The notes under the pieces were generated by a model. It ran no database searches and was not told the origin of the DNA. It was given only the letters and a program-made list of their open reading frames with translations. Positions 53,534 through 63,258 of a stretch of DNA of 64,000 nt are shown piece after piece. Made by a program: the position numbers and the translations under genes. Positions within the stretch are counted from its first letter, which is position 1, and every line of letters starts with the position of its first letter. The stretch covers positions 2,827,501-2,891,500 of the forward strand of contig NZ_RCWN01000001.1 in assembly GCF_003668555.1 (NCBI RefSeq), given 5' to 3'. The DNA comes from Notoacmeibacter ruber (GTDB lineage: Bacteria > Pseudomonadota > Alphaproteobacteria > Rhizobiales > Rhizobiaceae).

Positions 53534-53554
53534 CGGCCGCCAAGCGCGTTTCGT

Positions 53555-54856
53555 CTACCGTCCCATCAGGCTTGGCAGGTAGGTCACGATCTGCGGGAAG
53601 AGCGTGATGAGTACGACGCCGATCATGAGCAGCAGGAAGAACGGGAAGGCTGCACGGGCAATCCGAAGAATGTCGAAGCCAGTCAGTCCTTGGATGACGA
53701 AGAGGTTGAACCCGACCGGCGGTGTGATCTGCGACATCTCCACGACGATGACGAGATAGATACCGAACCAGAGCGGGTCGATGCCTGCCGCTTCGATGAT
53801 CGGCATGATGATCGAAGTGGTGAGCACCACGACGGAAATACCGTCCAGAAAACAACCGAGCACCACGAAGAACACAGTGAGCGCGGCCAGGAGCGCATAG
53901 GGCGAAAGTTCAAGTGAACCGATCCACTCGGCCAATTGGCGGGGAATGCCGGTGAACCCCATTGAGACGGACAGGAAGGCGGCGCCCACGAGTATGAAAG
54001 CAATCATGCAGGAGGTGACAGTTGCGCCCATCAGACTCTCGCGGAACATCGTCCAGGAGAGCGAACCGTTTAACGCAGACAGCAGCAGCGACAAAAGTAC
54101 GCCGACGGCAGCGGCGTCCGTAGGCGATGCTATTCCCAGATAGATCGAGCCGATCACACCGACGATCAAAGAGATCACCGGTATCAGCCGGCGCGAGGCG
54201 CGCAGCTTGTCCATCAGGGTCGTGTCGCCGCCATCGGTGGGAATGGCAGACGTCTTCACCAGCGCATAGCCGGTCACGTAAAGAACAAACATGCTCACCA
54301 GCAACAGGCCCGGAAGGATCCCTGCAATGAAGAGTCGTGCGATCGATTGCTCGGTCGCGACGCCGTAGACGATGAGAATGATGCTCGGCGGAATCAGCAG
54401 CCCCAGCGTGGCTGAACCGGCGAGTGATCCGATGATCAGGCTTTCCGGATAGCCGCGCCGCGTCAGTTCGGGCACCGACATTTTGCCGATCGTTGCGGCT
54501 GTCGCGGCGGACGATCCGGAGACGGCGGCGAAGATGGCGCAGCCGAAGACGTTGACATGCAGAAGTCGTCCGGGAAGTCGTTGCAGCCAGGGCGCAAGAC
54601 CTGAAAACATGTCGTCTGAAAGGCGGGACCGCAAAAGGATCTCGCCCATCCAGATAAACATCGGCAGGGCTGCCAGCGCCCATGAGGTGCTGTGCCCCCA
54701 GAGCGTCGTGGCAAGTATGGGGCCGATCGGCGCGGACGACATGAGTGCCATGCCGAGGGCGCCGACAATGATGAGAGAGAAGGCAACCCAGACGCCAGCC
54801 CCGAGGAGAGCCAGAAGGGCGAGGAAAAGAACAGCTATCGCAAGGAAATCTGACAC
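53555..54856 (-). CDS. TRAP transporter large permease (DctM type)
   Basis: A 433-residue integral membrane subunit, with about 12-13 helices. Family marks are VWVAFSLIIVGALGMALM, GRLLHVNVFGCAIFAAVSGSSAATAATIG in the middle with the conserved Gly-Ser-rich segment, and GVNLFVIQGL-type VGFNLFVIQGLTGFD near the end. It catalyses sodium-driven solute uptake with DctQ and the periplasmic DctP. Last gene of the dctP-dctQ-dctM run, 8 bp after dctQ. Confidence 0.95.
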   Translation of the reverse strand: MSDFLAIAVLFLALLALLGAGVWVAFSLIIVGALGMALMSSAPIGPILATTLWGHSTSWALAALPMFIWMGEILLRSRLSDDMFSGLAPWLQRLPGRLLHVNVFGCAIFAAVSGSSAATAATIGKMSVPELTRRGYPESLIIGSLAGSATLGLLIPPSIILIVYGVATEQSIARLFIAGILPGLLLVSMFVLYVTGYALVKTSAIPTDGGDTTLMDKLRASRRLIPVISLIVGVIGSIYLGIASPTDAAAVGVLLSLLLSALNGSLSWTMFRESLMGATVTSCMIAFILVGAAFLSVSMGFTGIPRQLAEWIGSLELSPYALLAALTVFFVVLGCFLDGISVVVLTTSIIMPIIEAAGIDPLWFGIYLVIVVEMSQITPPVGFNLFVIQGLTGFDILRIARAAFPFFLLLMIGVVLITLFPQIVTYLPSLMGR

Positions 54857-54864
54857 TCTGCCAC

Positions 54865-55389
54865 CTATTCGGAACTGTTGTCTTCGATCACCGTACGCCC
54901 CGTCCGGACTGTACGGGCCAGCAAATCGACCAGTGCGATCGTGAAGATCACGAGGCCGCCGAGAACGGCCAGCTGCGGTATGAAAAGCGGGATGACCACG
55001 ATTCCCGACGAGACGTCTCCGAATTCCCAGGATTCATGGGCAAGCAGTGCGACATACCAGCTCGCGGCGGCCGCGCAGGCCGCGCAAAACGCCAGGGCGA
55101 GGATTTCGAAAGCAAGGCTCGTCCGCCGTCCCATCAGTCCCGTGAGTAGAGTGACGCGAATGTGCCCTCCGCGTGTGAGCGTATAGGCAAGGGCCAGGAA
55201 CGACGCAGCAGCCAGGAGATATCCCGCGAAGTCGGCATAGGAGGGGACAGTCAGGTTGATCCCGAACAGGCCGGTTCTCGTCAACAGATTAAAGAAGACC
55301 TGTATGCAGACCAGAATGCAGATGAGGCAGAGGGACGCGGCCGCTAGTGCCCCGCTGAAATTGTATAATCGGTCGAGTGCCTGGCGCAT
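54865..55389 (-). CDS. TRAP transporter small permease (DctQ type)
   Basis: A 174-residue small permease with four helices (about residues 13-35, 55-75, 90-115, 135-160). The family mark LAAASFLALAYTLTRGGHIRVTLL, with conserved Arg-Gly-His-Ile-Arg-Val, is present. It works with the large permease 8 bp downstream. A terminator-like hairpin lies upstream, between dctP and this gene, so reduced expression relative to dctP is likely, as usual in TRAP operons. Confidence 0.92.
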   Translation of the reverse strand: MRQALDRLYNFSGALAAASLCLICILVCIQVFFNLLTRTGLFGINLTVPSYADFAGYLLAAASFLALAYTLTRGGHIRVTLLTGLMGRRTSLAFEILALAFCAACAAAASWYVALLAHESWEFGDVSSGIVVIPLFIPQLAVLGGLVIFTIALVDLLARTVRTGRTVIEDNSSE

Positions 55390-55405
55390 TATGGTGTCCC
55401 CATAG

Positions 55406-55432
55406 AAAAAGGGCCGGCCAAGCGGCCGGCCC
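55406..55432 (-). terminator. Terminator/attenuator between dctP and dctQ
   Basis: Perfect 9-bp stem GGGCCGGCC / GGCCGGCCC with a 4-nt loop followed on the minus strand by TTTTTC. It is a strong intrinsic terminator within the TRAP operon, allowing dctP to exceed dctQM. Confidence 0.85.
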
Positions 55433-55440
55433 GATAACGA

Positions 55441-56439
55441 TTACTGATTGTATTCGTTCATGATCGCCTTTGCTTCCTCGGACGCTTCGGCATTCCAGCT
55501 TTCCTGCATTTGGGCGCCGATCTCCTTGAGCCCGTCGACCAATTCGGCGCTCGGTTCGACGACCGTCATCCCGTTATCCTTCAGCTCCTGGGTTTTCGCA
55601 TCGGTTTCCTTCTTGCTCATCTCCCAGCCACGCGCTTCGGCCGCTTCAGCAGCCGCCATAACGGCGTTACGGGTCTCTTCGTCCAGAGCCTCGAAGGCGG
55701 CCTTGTTCACGACGACGATGTTCTTGGGCACCCAAGCGTTGATTGGCGAGTAGTAGGATACGTAATCCCACGCCTTGCCATTGGCGCCCGTCGACGGAGA
55801 CGTCATCATGGCTTCCACTGCACCGACCGAGAAGGCTTGCGGAATTTCGGGAACCTCAACCTGAACCGGCGCCGCACCGGCGATGGACGCAAATTTTTCC
55901 AGCGGTGCGTTGTAGGCACGGAACTTCAAGCCCTTGAGATCGTCAACGCTCTTGATTTCAGTGGTCGTATAGAGACCCTGGGGCGGCCACGGCACAGAGA
56001 AAAGCGGCATTAGGCGCTGCTTCTCAAGAAGTTTCGTGATCACCGGCTTCTGCGCCTGCCACATCTTTTCAGCGTCTTCATAGCTCGTCGCGACGAAAGG
56101 CTCGGAGTCCACTCCGAACGCAGCATCCTCGTTGGCAAGCGTCGACAGGAAGAACTCGCCGATCGGCACCTGACCGCTTCGCACGGCATTCTTGATTTCA
56201 CCGTGCTTGATGAGCGACGAGGCCGAATGGACGGTGATCGTCAACTCTCCGTTCGTTTTCTCGGCGACGTCTTCGGCGAATTCACGGATGTTCTGCGTAT
56301 GGAACGTCGCGTCCGGATATGGTGTCGGCATGTTCCAGTCTTCGGCCAGTGCTGGAGTAGCGAGCCCTACTGCGATCGCGACGGCTGCAAAGGCGGCACG
56401 TGGGAATGTCATCTTAAAACTCCGTTTCGTTTGCGCCAT
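55441..56439 (-). CDS. TRAP transporter substrate-binding protein (DctP type)
   Basis: A 332-residue periplasmic binding protein. A signal peptide of about residues 1-32 (FPRAAFAAVAIAVGLATPAL, cleavage near ALA-ED) precedes the DctP fold: VAEKTNGELTITVHSASSL, GEFFLSTLANEDAAFGVDS, and the ligand-binding region DDLKGLKFRAYN with the conserved Arg, then IPQAFSVGAVEAMMT. The start at 56439 follows AAAGGACACG. It is divergent from the oxoprolinase-like gene, so its substrate may be 5-oxoproline or a related amide, an inference. Confidence 0.94.
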   Translation of the reverse strand: MAQTKRSFKMTFPRAAFAAVAIAVGLATPALAEDWNMPTPYPDATFHTQNIREFAEDVAEKTNGELTITVHSASSLIKHGEIKNAVRSGQVPIGEFFLSTLANEDAAFGVDSEPFVATSYEDAEKMWQAQKPVITKLLEKQRLMPLFSVPWPPQGLYTTTEIKSVDDLKGLKFRAYNAPLEKFASIAGAAPVQVEVPEIPQAFSVGAVEAMMTSPSTGANGKAWDYVSYYSPINAWVPKNIVVVNKAAFEALDEETRNAVMAAAEAAEARGWEMSKKETDAKTQELKDNGMTVVEPSAELVDGLKEIGAQMQESWNAEASEEAKAIMNEYNQ

Positions 56440-56493
56440 TCGTGTCCTTTCAGCCGATGGCAACGGCAAAAGTGAATTTCCGAAAAAGACACG

Positions 56494-56517
56494 TTGACAA
56501 ATTGACAGCGTTTTGAC
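56494..56517. promoter_or_regulatory. Three direct TTGAC repeats between dctP and the oxoprolinase gene
   Basis: TTGAC occurs at 56494, 56502 and 56513 (spacing 8 and 11) in the divergent gap. They may be -35 elements and/or binding sites of the neighbouring MarR-like regulator. Confidence 0.35.
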
Positions 56518-56552
56518 CTTAGATCAATAAGAAAATTTCGATGAGGTTGATG

Positions 56553-59500
56553 ATGACGAGCGGCAAGTGGGATTTCTGGATCGACCGTGGCGGCACATTT
56601 ACGGACATCGTGGCGCGGACGCCCGACGGCGAGCTGAAGCCGCACAAGCTATTGTCGGAAAATCCTGAAGCGTATCCGGATGCCGCTATTCAGGGCATTC
56701 GCGATCTCATGAATGTGGCGAAGGATGAACCGATTCCTGCCGCGCGCATCGCGACTGTGAAGATGGGAACGACGGTCGCTACCAATGCCCTGCTGGAGCG
56801 GAAGGGCGACCGGGTGATGCTGGTTACGAACAAGGGCTTCGCGGATGCGCTCGAAATTGGCTACCAGAGCCGACCCCGACTGTTCGACCGCGAGATCAAG
56901 AAGCCGGAACTGCTTTATGAACGGGCAGTCGAGGTCGGTGGACGGTTTTTGGACGATGGCACGGAAGAGGCGCCGCTCGACGAGGTGGAATGCCGCACGC
57001 TGATGCAGGCCGCTTTCGATGACGGCATTCGCTCCGTCGCGATCGTCTTCATGCATGGCTACAAATATCCCGCACATGAAAAGCGGGCTGCCGAGATCGC
57101 ACGCAGCATCGGCTTCACCCAGGTCTCACCGAGCCATGAGGTGTCGCCCCTCATCAAATTCGTCGGACGCGGCGACACGGCGGTTGTCGACGCCTATCTG
57201 TCGCCGATCCTGCGCCGTTACGTGAAGCAGGTGGCCAGCGAGCTGGATACGAGAAATTCCGGCCTGCGCCTGATGTTCATGATGTCATCCGGCGGTTTGA
57301 CTGACGCGACACTCTTCCAGGGCCGTGACGCCATTCTTTCCGGTCCTGCCGGAGGCATCGTCGGTGCTGTCGAAACAAGCCGTATTGCCGGTTTTGAAAG
57401 GATTATCGGCTTTGACATGGGCGGTACCTCGACCGACGTTGCCCATTATGCCGGCGAGGTAGAGAAGGACTTCGAGACCGAGATAGCGGGTGTGCGGATG
57501 CGCGCACCCATGATGAAGATTCACACTGTGGCAGCCGGCGGCGGGTCGATCCTCTCCTATGATGGTTCCCGCTTTCGCGTCGGTCCGGAATCGGCGGGCG
57601 CCAATCCAGGGCCCGCCAGCTATCGCCGTGGAGGCCCGCTCGCGGTCACCGATGCCAATGTGATGCTGGGCAAGCTGATGCCGCAGCATTTCCCGGCCGT
57701 GTTCGGCCCGAACCAGAACGAACAACTGGATAGCGATGCTGTTGCTGAAAAATTCGCTGCCATCGCAAAGGATGCGGGTCTTGAATCGCCCGAAGCGGCG
57801 GCTGAAGGCTTCTTGCGAATCGCGGTCGAGAACATGGCCAATGCGGTGAAGGAAATTTCCGTGCAGCGCGGCTATGACGTGACGCGCTATGCGCTGACCT
57901 GCTTTGGTGGCGCGGGCGGCCAGCACGCATGTGCGGTCGCCGATGTACTCGGTATGACGACGATCCTGATCCATCCATTTGCCGGCATCCTCTCTGCCTA
58001 CGGAATGGGTCTTGCCGACATCAAGGCCGATCGGCAACTCAGCCTGGAAAAGGTTCTCGATCAGACCATGCTCGGCGAACTGTCTGCCTCCGTGGAACGG
58101 CTCGAAAAAGATGCGGTGGAGGAGTTGGCCGCTCAGGGCGTGAATGAAGGCGTCGAAACCAGCCGCCGGCTGCACCTGCGGTATCAAGGCACGGATACGC
58201 CCATCGACGTGCCGCTCGGGTCCGAAGCCGATATGGTTGCCGAATTCGAGCGTATCCATGTGGAGCAGTTCGGCTTCAAGATGCCGGAGACGCCGTTGAT
58301 CGCCGAATTGCTGGAAATCGAAGCAACCGGCGGCGGCGCCGGACAGGTCGAAACGACGGCCGAGCCGAGCGACGAAGAACTGTCGCCAATGGAAACCACA
58401 CGCATGTTTTCCGGCGGGGACTGGGTCGATGCGAAAGTGTTCAAACGCGTCGACATGATGCCCGGTCACAAGGTGACGGGCCCGGCCATCATCCTCGAAG
58501 ACATCGGAACCGTTGTCGTGGAGCCGGGCTGGCAGGCGCAGGTCAATCCCTATCGCCATATCGTCCTGCAGCGGATCGCGGAGCTTGAGCAGGCGACGGA
58601 TATCTCGAAAAAAGCCGATCCGGTGATGCTTGAGGTCTTCAACAACCTCTTCATGTCCATTGCCGAACAGATGGGCCTTCGTCTGCAGCGCACCGCGCGT
58701 TCGACCAATATCAAGGAACGGCTGGATTTCTCATGCGCGGTCTTTGACGGTGATGGCGAACTGATCGCCAATGCGCCGCACACGCCGGTGCATCTCGGTT
58801 CGATGGACCGGTCGGTCAAAAGCGTGATGGCTGAACATCCCGGCATGCGGCGCGGCGATGTGTTCGTGACAAATGCTCCCTATAATGGCGGGACGCATCT
58901 GCCCGACATCACGGTCGTGACACCGGTCTTCGGAGAGGAAGGCGACAAACCGCTCTTCTTCGTCGCGTCGCGAGGACATCACGCCGATGTCGGCGGCATC
59001 GCGCCCGGTTCTATGACGCCACTGGCGACAACGATCGAGGAGGAAGGCGTCGTCATCGACAATCTGAAGCTCATTGAAGCCGGACGCTTCCTCGACAAGG
59101 AGATCCGTGCCGTCCTCGATGGTGGCCAGTACCCTTGCCGCAATACCGATCAGAACGTTGCTGACCTGAAAGCTCAGATCGCGGCCAACGAGAAAGGTGC
59201 AAGGGAGCTGATGTCCATGGTCGGCAATTTCGGCCTCCAGGTCGTCGATGCCTATATGGGCCATGTACGGGATTATGCTGAGGAGTGCGTGCGGCGCGTG
59301 ATCGGCAATCTGAAAGACGGCAAGGCAGAGATATTTTTCGACCAGGGCTGCAAGATCGCCGTTTCCATCAAGGTGGACCATTCCAACCGGTCGGCAGTCA
59401 TTGATTTTTCTGGAACGAGTGCTCAGCAGCCGGATAATTTCAATGCACCCGAGCCGGTAACGCGAGCCGCCGTGCTTTACGCTTTCCGCTGCATGGTCGA

Positions 59501-60143
59501 CGATGACATTCCGCTGAACGCCGGCTGCATGCGGCCGCTCGAGGTCATGGTGCCTTCCTCTTCCATGCTCAGTCCCGAATACCCAGCCGCGGTTGTTGCC
59601 GGCAATGTCGAAGTCAGCCAGACCGTAACCGATGGCCTGTTCGCGGCACTCGGCGCCATTGCCGGTGCGCAGGGCACGATGAACAACTTCAATTTCGGCG
59701 ACGCGGAGTATCAATATTACGAGACGATCTGCGGCGGGGCCGGGGCCGGACCGGGCTTCAACGGGGCTCACGCCGTCCACACCCATATGACCAATACGCG
59801 GCTCACCGATCCCGAAGTGCTCGAACAGCGTTACCCGGTGGTTCTGGAGCAGTTCCAGATACGACGCGGCTCCGGCGGCAAGGGGAAATGGACGGGCGGT
59901 GATGGTCTGATCCGCGCTATACGTTTCCTCAAGCCGATGGATGTCTCTTTCCTGTGCGGACGTCGTTCCGTACCACCGAAAGGACTGAATGGCGGCGGAG
60001 ATGGTGCTGTTGGTCGCAACATGAAGGTTGGCGTCGATGGCGAGATGACATCGCTCCCCGGGCGTACGCAAATTGCGTGCGAGGCCGGTGAAACGGTCAT
60101 CATTCAAACACCCTCTGGCGGCGGCTACGGCAAAATGGAGTGA
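56553..60143 (+). CDS. Fused 5-oxoprolinase / hydantoinase A-B family protein
   Basis: About 1196 residues, combining HyuA- and HyuB-type halves in one chain as in eukaryotic/bacterial OplAH, which opens 5-oxoproline to glutamate with ATP. Residues 1-200 give the N-terminal domain ([13 protein letters not shown]). The ATP-grasp-like actin fold has [18 protein letters not shown] and [17 protein letters not shown]. The HyuB half begins near residue 690 ([20 protein letters not shown]) and ends [11 protein letters not shown]. It is divergent from the TRAP genes. Activity on hydantoins or other cyclic amides cannot be excluded. M5 (56553) was taken because of GAGG spacing; the frame opens at 56541. 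Confidence 0.92.
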   Translation: MTSGKWDFWIDRGGTFTDIVARTPDGELKPHKLLSENPEAYPDAAIQGIRDLMNVAKDEPIPAARIATVKMGTTVATNALLERKGDRVMLVTNKGFADALEIGYQSRPRLFDREIKKPELLYERAVEVGGRFLDDGTEEAPLDEVECRTLMQAAFDDGIRSVAIVFMHGYKYPAHEKRAAEIARSIGFTQVSPSHEVSPLIKFVGRGDTAVVDAYLSPILRRYVKQVASELDTRNSGLRLMFMMSSGGLTDATLFQGRDAILSGPAGGIVGAVETSRIAGFERIIGFDMGGTSTDVAHYAGEVEKDFETEIAGVRMRAPMMKIHTVAAGGGSILSYDGSRFRVGPESAGANPGPASYRRGGPLAVTDANVMLGKLMPQHFPAVFGPNQNEQLDSDAVAEKFAAIAKDAGLESPEAAAEGFLRIAVENMANAVKEISVQRGYDVTRYALTCFGGAGGQHACAVADVLGMTTILIHPFAGILSAYGMGLADIKADRQLSLEKVLDQTMLGELSASVERLEKDAVEELAAQGVNEGVETSRRLHLRYQGTDTPIDVPLGSEADMVAEFERIHVEQFGFKMPETPLIAELLEIEATGGGAGQVETTAEPSDEELSPMETTRMFSGGDWVDAKVFKRVDMMPGHKVTGPAIILEDIGTVVVEPGWQAQVNPYRHIVLQRIAELEQATDISKKADPVMLEVFNNLFMSIAEQMGLRLQRTARSTNIKERLDFSCAVFDGDGELIANAPHTPVHLGSMDRSVKSVMAEHPGMRRGDVFVTNAPYNGGTHLPDITVVTPVFGEEGDKPLFFVASRGHHADVGGIAPGSMTPLATTIEEEGVVIDNLKLIEAGRFLDKEIRAVLDGGQYPCRNTDQNVADLKAQIAANEKGARELMSMVGNFGLQVVDAYMGHVRDYAEECVRRVIGNLKDGKAEIFFDQGCKIAVSIKVDHSNRSAVIDFSGTSAQQPDNFNAPEPVTRAAVLYAFRCMVDDDIPLNAGCMRPLEVMVPSSSMLSPEYPAAVVAGNVEVSQTVTDGLFAALGAIAGAQGTMNNFNFGDAEYQYYETICGGAGAGPGFNGAHAVHTHMTNTRLTDPEVLEQRYPVVLEQFQIRRGSGGKGKWTGGDGLIRAIRFLKPMDVSFLCGRRSVPPKGLNGGGDGAVGRNMKVGVDGEMTSLPGRTQIACEAGETVIIQTPSGGGYGKME

Positions 60144-60320
60144 ATACTTCCAGCCGTATGGCGCCTCCCAGGCATTCGGCGCGGGCCGGTGGGAGGTGTC
60201 CTCCCGTCATCTGCCGGCACTTTTGCCCCTCCTCCTTCGCGACGAGGCCCTTCGCTCGGCCGCACCGAGGAGTGGGGGAAAGGCCGGCCTTGCAGGTTCA
60301 GTGATTGCTTGGATCTCGCG

Positions 60321-61382
60321 TCAGATTGACTGCCGGTCCCAATACCATGCCGCATAGGTGCGCTTGCGGTCATGCCCGCGCTCTTTCAGAAAGGCGCGGA
60401 TTATGCGCAATTCCTGCTTTTCGCAAGCGACCCAGACAAAAGTGTCTTCGTTGACGGCCGCTAGTAGAGTTTTGCTTTCCGTGGCCAGAACGTCCTTCGC
60501 GCCGGAAGGATAAGACTCTCGATGCAGCCAGCGTAGATCGAGCGAACCCTCCGTGGATAGAGCTTGTTCTTCACTGGCATCCTGCACCTCGATGATGGCC
60601 TGCATCTGGGTGCCCGAGGAGACTTCGGCGGCAATCCTTGCGATGGCGGGAAGCGCACTTTCGTCGCCCGCCAGAAAAATGGTCTCGGCCTCCGGGACGC
60701 TGCCGCCCCCCGGTCCGAGAAGGCCGATCCGGTCCCCGGCTCGTGCGTCTCTGGCGAAGTCGGCCCCGGGTGTCGCGATATGCGGCGCGGGGTGCTGAAG
60801 GAAGTCGATCCACAGTTCGGAACGCTCCACATCGACGTAGCGGATCGTGTAAATCCGGACGAGCAGTTCGTCATCGCCCTTGGGCCAAGCGATCCGGCCA
60901 TCCTTACCAAGGCTGGGCCATACGGGCGGACGCCCGGCCGGCGGCACGAGAATGCGAACATGCATGCCGCCGCCCAGAAAGGGCGACACATCGTCGCAAG
61001 AAAACTTCACGCGGCGCATATGCGGCGTCACATCCTCCGTGTTGACGACCGTCACGTGATGAAAATTCGGGAGCGCGTCGGGCAGCGGCTCAAACCAGGT
61101 CAGTTCGGGAATATTGTCCCCGGCAAAGTAGAACAGGTGTTCCGCGATACTGTTGAGGCTGAGCTGCATATCCTCCTCGCTACGGCAGGCCAGCTGGATC
61201 AGCAGTCCCTCCTCTTTCAGGCTGATATCGGCTTGTCCCGTGGGCGATCTCAGACGCAGTTCATCGCCGACCCGCCGCACTTCGGCATGCTCGACGAAAT
61301 GCTCTTCGATCTCGTTCAGCACGGTTGGGGCGTCCGCCAGCTTCGCCATGCCGGCAATTCTGAAATTCCAGCCGGTCGTCAT
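60321..61382 (-). CDS. Siderophore-interacting protein (ferric-siderophore reductase) with DUF2218 domain
   Basis: A 353-residue flavin-dependent reductase that releases iron from ferric siderophores in the cytosol. Residues 1-90 are a DUF2218-like domain (VLNEIEEHFVEHAEVRRVGD). The FAD-binding barrel follows (VTPHMRRVKFSCDD, YTIRYVD with the flavin Arg/Tyr), then the NAD(P) domain (IGLLGPGGGSVPEAETIFL, AGDESALPAIARIA, CEKQELRIIRAFLK), ending near WYWDR. The start at 61382 overlaps the ABC ATPase stop by 4 bp. Last gene of the siderophore unit on this strand. Confidence 0.93.
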   Translation of the reverse strand: MTTGWNFRIAGMAKLADAPTVLNEIEEHFVEHAEVRRVGDELRLRSPTGQADISLKEEGLLIQLACRSEEDMQLSLNSIAEHLFYFAGDNIPELTWFEPLPDALPNFHHVTVVNTEDVTPHMRRVKFSCDDVSPFLGGGMHVRILVPPAGRPPVWPSLGKDGRIAWPKGDDELLVRIYTIRYVDVERSELWIDFLQHPAPHIATPGADFARDARAGDRIGLLGPGGGSVPEAETIFLAGDESALPAIARIAAEVSSGTQMQAIIEVQDASEEQALSTEGSLDLRWLHRESYPSGAKDVLATESKTLLAAVNEDTFVWVACEKQELRIIRAFLKERGHDRKRTYAAWYWDRQSI

Positions 61383-62221
61383 GACGGTTCTCCTCGCGTC
61401 GTCTCGATTGCATTCTGGTCCGGCATCAAATGATGCCGTCCGATCGGCAACATCATCGGGCGTCCCGATACCGGATCGGTGATGATCCTGCTTTCCAGCC
61501 CGAATACCTCGCGCACATTCTGTTCGGTCAGAACCTTTTCGGCTTCGCCGCAACTGTGCAGACCGCCCGTCGCCATGGCCACAAGATGGTCGGCATAGCG
61601 CGCGGCCAGGTTGAGATCATGCAGCACCATGATGATGGTCGTTCCTTGTCTTTGATTGAGCTCGGTAAGCAGATCCAGAACCTCGATCTGATGACTGACA
61701 TCAAGGAAGGTCGTCGGCTCGTCGAGCAGCAGGATATCGGTCTGTTGCGCCAGGGCCAGGGCGATCCAGACACGCTGCCTCTGACCACCGGAAAGCTCGT
61801 CTACGGCCCGCTCGGCCAAAGCGGCTGTTCCGGTAACGGCCATCGCTTCGGCCACGGCCGCCTCGTCCTGGCGGCTCCAATAGTCGAACAGTCCTTGATG
61901 GGGGTGACGTCCACGACTGACCAGGTCGGCGACCGTAATACCCTCTGGCGCCGTCGGCGACTGAGGCAGCAGTCCGGCGATCCGCGCCAGGGCTTTTGGC
62001 GCCATCCGATGGATCGACTTGCCATCAAGGAGCACCTTGCCTGCGGCCGGCGCCAGAAGGCGTGACATGGCCCGCAGAAGGGTGGATTTGCCGCAGGCGT
62101 TTGCGCCGACGATCGCGGTGATCTTGCCGGGCGGAACAAGAAGGTCGATGCCGCTGAGAACAAGTGCATCGCCATAGCCGGCGGAAAGATCGTCGACGAA
62201 AAGAGTGTGACCGGAGTTCAA
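61379..62221 (-). CDS. Iron-siderophore ABC transporter ATP-binding protein
   Basis: A 280-residue ATPase of the FepC/FhuC type. Walker A is GANACGKSTLL, signature LSGGQRQRVWIALALA, Walker B DILLLDEPTTFLDV, and the switch His in MVLHDLN. No ATG opens in the right place. The reading frame from the distant Met at 62335 overlaps the permease, so a TTG at 62221 that overlaps the permease stop (TTGA) is proposed as the start. It feeds ATP hydrolysis to the FecCD permeases and is followed by a siderophore-interacting protein. Confidence 0.9.
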   Translation of the reverse strand: MNSGHTLFVDDLSAGYGDALVLSGIDLLVPPGKITAIVGANACGKSTLLRAMSRLLAPAAGKVLLDGKSIHRMAPKALARIAGLLPQSPTAPEGITVADLVSRGRHPHQGLFDYWSRQDEAAVAEAMAVTGTAALAERAVDELSGGQRQRVWIALALAQQTDILLLDEPTTFLDVSHQIEVLDLLTELNQRQGTTIIMVLHDLNLAARYADHLVAMATGGLHSCGEAEKVLTEQNVREVFGLESRIITDPVSGRPMMLPIGRHHLMPDQNAIETTRGEPS

Positions 62222-63258
62222 AGCGTGCCACCGCCGCGATTTGCTCTGACGATCAGATAGAGAAGATAGGGCGCGCCGAGGGCGCCGGTGACCACCCCGA
62301 CGGGATAGCGGTTCGGCAGGAGAAACTGCCCGCAATAGTCGCCCAGAAGAACCAGTATGGCGCCGATGAGAGCGGCCGGAACCAGAAGAGAGCCATTGGC
62401 GCCCATCACACGCGAGGCGATCGGTCCCGACAGGAAGGCGACGAAGGCGATCGGGCCCGCCATGGAAGTCGCAAAGGAGATGATCCCGACGGCGGCGACC
62501 ATGACGATGACGCGGGTCGGCGCGACGCGCACACCAAGCGCTGCTGCGGTATCGTCGCCAAGCCGCAATGCCTCCAGGTCACGCGAACGGCTGAGAAGGA
62601 GTGCGCCGAATGAGACCAGTGCGATGGCGAGCAGTGCGGACTGTTCCAGCCGAGCGCCGTTCACGCTGCCGGTCAGCCAGCGCATTGCTTCCTGAAGGCT
62701 CCATTCGGGCGCGATCGAGAGCAGATAGGCAAGGGCGCTTTGGAGCATGGCCGAAATGCCGATTCCGACGAGAATCAGCCGGGTGCCGGCAACGCCGCCG
62801 CGAAAGGACAGCCCGTAGATGAGGAGCGCGACGGCTAATCCCGCGGCGATCGCAAACACCGATACAACCGTGCCGCGCAACGAAAGACCGACGATTGCGA
62901 AGACCGCGGCGGCACTGGCGCCGGAACTGATGCCGATAATGTCGGGGCTGGCGAGCGGATTGCGCAGCATGATCTGGAATGCGACCCCACCGAGGCCAAA
63001 GCTCAGACCGGTCAGGATCGACAGGAGGGCGCGAGGAAGGCGTAATTCGCCCACGGTAAAGGACGCGCCAGCGATATCTTCGCCCATCAGAACACGCAGG
63101 ACGTCCAAGGGAGGCGTGAGCGATTCGCCGCGAAGGAGTGTTAGGGCAAAGAGACCGACGAGGAGCGCCAGTAGAAAGCCGATCAACATGCGACGATGGA
63201 CGCTGCGTGTCCTGCGATTTCGGGCAAGCGTCTCAATGGCTGGTGACAAGGCCGTCAT
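62218..63258 (-). CDS. FecCD-family iron-siderophore ABC permease
   Basis: A 346-residue permease with about nine to ten hydrophobic helices. The start MTALSPAIETLARNRRTRSV leads to LPRALLSILTGLSFGLGGVAFQ, NPLASPDIIGISSGASAA (the FecCD signature region), LSGPIASRVMGANGSLLVPA and the C-terminal GVVTGALGAPYLLYLIV. The start was set at 63258 because it overlaps the stop of the upstream permease (ATGA). The longer frame to 63519 is antisense-like. Heterodimer with the next permease. Confidence 0.93.
   Translation of the reverse strand: MTALSPAIETLARNRRTRSVHRRMLIGFLLALLVGLFALTLLRGESLTPPLDVLRVLMGEDIAGASFTVGELRLPRALLSILTGLSFGLGGVAFQIMLRNPLASPDIIGISSGASAAAVFAIVGLSLRGTVVSVFAIAAGLAVALLIYGLSFRGGVAGTRLILVGIGISAMLQSALAYLLSIAPEWSLQEAMRWLTGSVNGARLEQSALLAIALVSFGALLLSRSRDLEALRLGDDTAAALGVRVAPTRVIVMVAAVGIISFATSMAGPIAFVAFLSGPIASRVMGANGSLLVPAALIGAILVLLGDYCGQFLLPNRYPVGVVTGALGAPYLLYLIVRANRGGGTL

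Noticed and set aside
57285..58559. 424-residue minus-strand open frame within the oxoprolinase gene
   Set aside because: Antisense shadow of a conserved gene in a GC-rich genome. Also true of the minus-strand 458-residue frame at 58731-60107.
61048..61063. TCACGTGA at 61052-61059 in the siderophore-interacting protein gene
   Set aside because: Only the central 8 bp match; the outer halves (ACCG / TGAA) do not fit parS, and it is far from the other sites. Not counted.
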